A DNA stretch of 64,000 nt. It comes from JBOFIQ01 sp051654905. Lineage in GTDB: Bacteria > Actinomycetota > Actinomycetes > Propionibacteriales > Propionibacteriaceae. The position numbers were made by a program, and so were the translations under genes. Location: contig JBOFYY010000156.1 of NCBI GenBank assembly GCA_051654905.1, positions 186,001 through 250,000 on the forward strand, in the 5' to 3' direction. Each line of letters opens with the position of its first letter. Position 1 is the first letter of the stretch. The notes beneath the pieces were generated by a model that saw only the letters and a list, made by a program, of their open reading frames with translations, did not search any database and was not told where the DNA came from. Below are positions 63,074-64,000 of the stretch, piece after piece.

Positions 63074-64000
63074 TGAAGAACTTCAAGGAGATTTTTGGCG
63101 GTAACCTACGTCAGTTCGGCATGCTATTTGCCTTACTAGCACTGGTCGTTTTCTTCCAAATTCAAACTGGCGGAAAACTGTTGACACCAACAAATATGAT
63201 GAACTTGCTCAATGGCAACTCCTACATTCTGATCTTAGCAATCGGCATGGTGCTTGTAATCATCGCTGGACATATTGATCTATCCGTAGGATCTGTTGCT
63301 GCCTTTGCGGGCATCGTTGTGGCTCTCACCATGCGCGACTGGCATTTGCCTTGGTATATAGGTATTTTGCTAGGACTTTTAGTTGGCGCTTTGATCGGCG
63401 TCTGGAATGGTTTCTGGGTAGCTTATGTGCGCATTCCTGCCTTCATCGTTACCTTAGCTAGCATGATGCTTTTCCGCGGCGCTAACCAGCTCGTAGGAAA
63501 GTCAAATACGATTCCGGTCAACGAAAACTTCCAGAAAATTGGTGCTGGTTACCTTCCTGAAATCGGCCCCAATTTTGGTTACAACAACCTTACGCTGTTG
63601 CTTGGTGCAGTATTGATAGTTGCAGTAATAACGCTGGAAGCACGTAGATGGATAGCTGACCGTGGAATAGGTATCGCAGTATCCCCGCTATGGGTTATGA
63701 TCACTCGACTTATTCTTCTGTCCTCAGCAATTGCTTACATCACTTACCTATTCGCCACTGGACGCCCTGGTACTTCCTTCCCAATATCTGGTCTGATCTT
63801 GGCTGCCTTAGTAGCTATTTATACGGTAATTTCACAGCGCACCATCGTAGGACGCCATGTCTATGCAGTTGGCGGAAACGCTCATGCTGCTGAACTATCG
63901 GGAGTTAAAACTCGCCGGATCAACTTCTTAGTCATGATGAATATGTCTATTCTCGCGGCACTCGCCGGCATGGTTTTCGTTGCACGTTCTACCGCTTCAG
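63073..64000 (+). CDS. mmsB: Sugar ABC transporter permease (MmsB/XylH type), partial
   Basis: The frame from ATG 63073 stays open to the window end (309 codons) and is cut there. Hydrophobic helices alternate throughout. The motifs GNSYILILAIGMVLVIIAGH, then IDLSVGSVAAFAG, RIPAFIVTLASMMLFRG, and YAVGGNAHAAELSGV with the coupling loop are typical of MmsB/XylH/GguB permeases. It pairs with the upstream ATPase. No periplasmic sugar-binding protein gene lies between or before them, so it may follow downstream. Confidence 0.93.
   Translation, partial: MKNFKEIFGGNLRQFGMLFALLALVVFFQIQTGGKLLTPTNMMNLLNGNSYILILAIGMVLVIIAGHIDLSVGSVAAFAGIVVALTMRDWHLPWYIGILLGLLVGALIGVWNGFWVAYVRIPAFIVTLASMMLFRGANQLVGKSNTIPVNENFQKIGAGYLPEIGPNFGYNNLTLLLGAVLIVAVITLEARRWIADRGIGIAVSPLWVMITRLILLSSAIAYITYLFATGRPGTSFPISGLILAALVAIYTVISQRTIVGRHVYAVGGNAHAAELSGVKTRRINFLVMMNMSILAALAGMVFVARSTAS

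Overview
The window reads as chromosomal DNA of an actinomycete, most likely a low-to-moderate GC member of the Actinomycetaceae or a close relative. Grounds: rne-rplU-rpmA-obg order, an RNase E/G with a long Arg-rich N-terminal extension, paired clpP1-clpP2 next to clpX and tig, a fused RNase HI-DUF4440 protein, a mycothiol-type nitroreductase homologue (Rv2466c family), and many genes whose start codon lies 6-8 bases after a TANNNT -10 box, the actinobacterial leaderless pattern. The genus is inferred, not proven.

Layout. 1-9018 (minus): start of obg, rpmA, rplU, rne, a B12-type radical SAM pair, a CPBP protease and folC. 9051-18560 (plus): MauE/DsbA redox pair, valS, rnhA fusion, a small lipoprotein, sbcD-sbcC. 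18633-22773 (minus): clpX, clpP2, clpP1, tig. 22933-27283: tRNA-Pro, a voltage-gated-type K+ channel gene between two copies of an 84-88 base palindromic repeat, tenA under a TPP riboswitch with terminator, an ornithine/alanine racemase-like gene with alr, and tRNA-Gly.

27284-47790 is an accessory export and resistance region: GNAT; an ABC-F gene with a promoter, a 7-codon leader ORF and a hairpin; MFS exporter; ClbS/DfsB-like protein; FtsX-type ABC pair with two bPH_2 proteins; a second GNAT; two half-size ABC exporters; a DesKR-like two-component system with an ABC-2 exporter; and a TetR-ATPase-permease operon whose ATPase is broken. 47791-52380 is AT-rich and decaying: a repeat protein with HRxDGPA motifs, an endonuclease III-like pseudogene, a hexanucleotide repeat, an intact APC amino-acid permease and a broken membrane-protein gene.

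52485-64000 returns to ordinary gene density: DMT exporter, thiM-thiE-thiD under a second TPP riboswitch, DUF4261 protein, a 56-residue conserved-looking protein, a DsbA-like nitroreductase homologue lacking the second active-site Cys, pepN, and a ROK regulator followed by an MmsA/MmsB-type sugar ABC importer that runs off the end.

The thiamine genes form a salvage set: TenA and ThiM recover hydroxyethylthiazole and pyrimidine moieties, and ThiD and ThiE rebuild thiamine phosphate. No single new system is proven. The best leads are the ABC-F attenuator, the palindromic repeat pair around the channel gene, the HRxDGPA repeat protein and the cluster of gene lesions between 31.8 and 52.4 kb.
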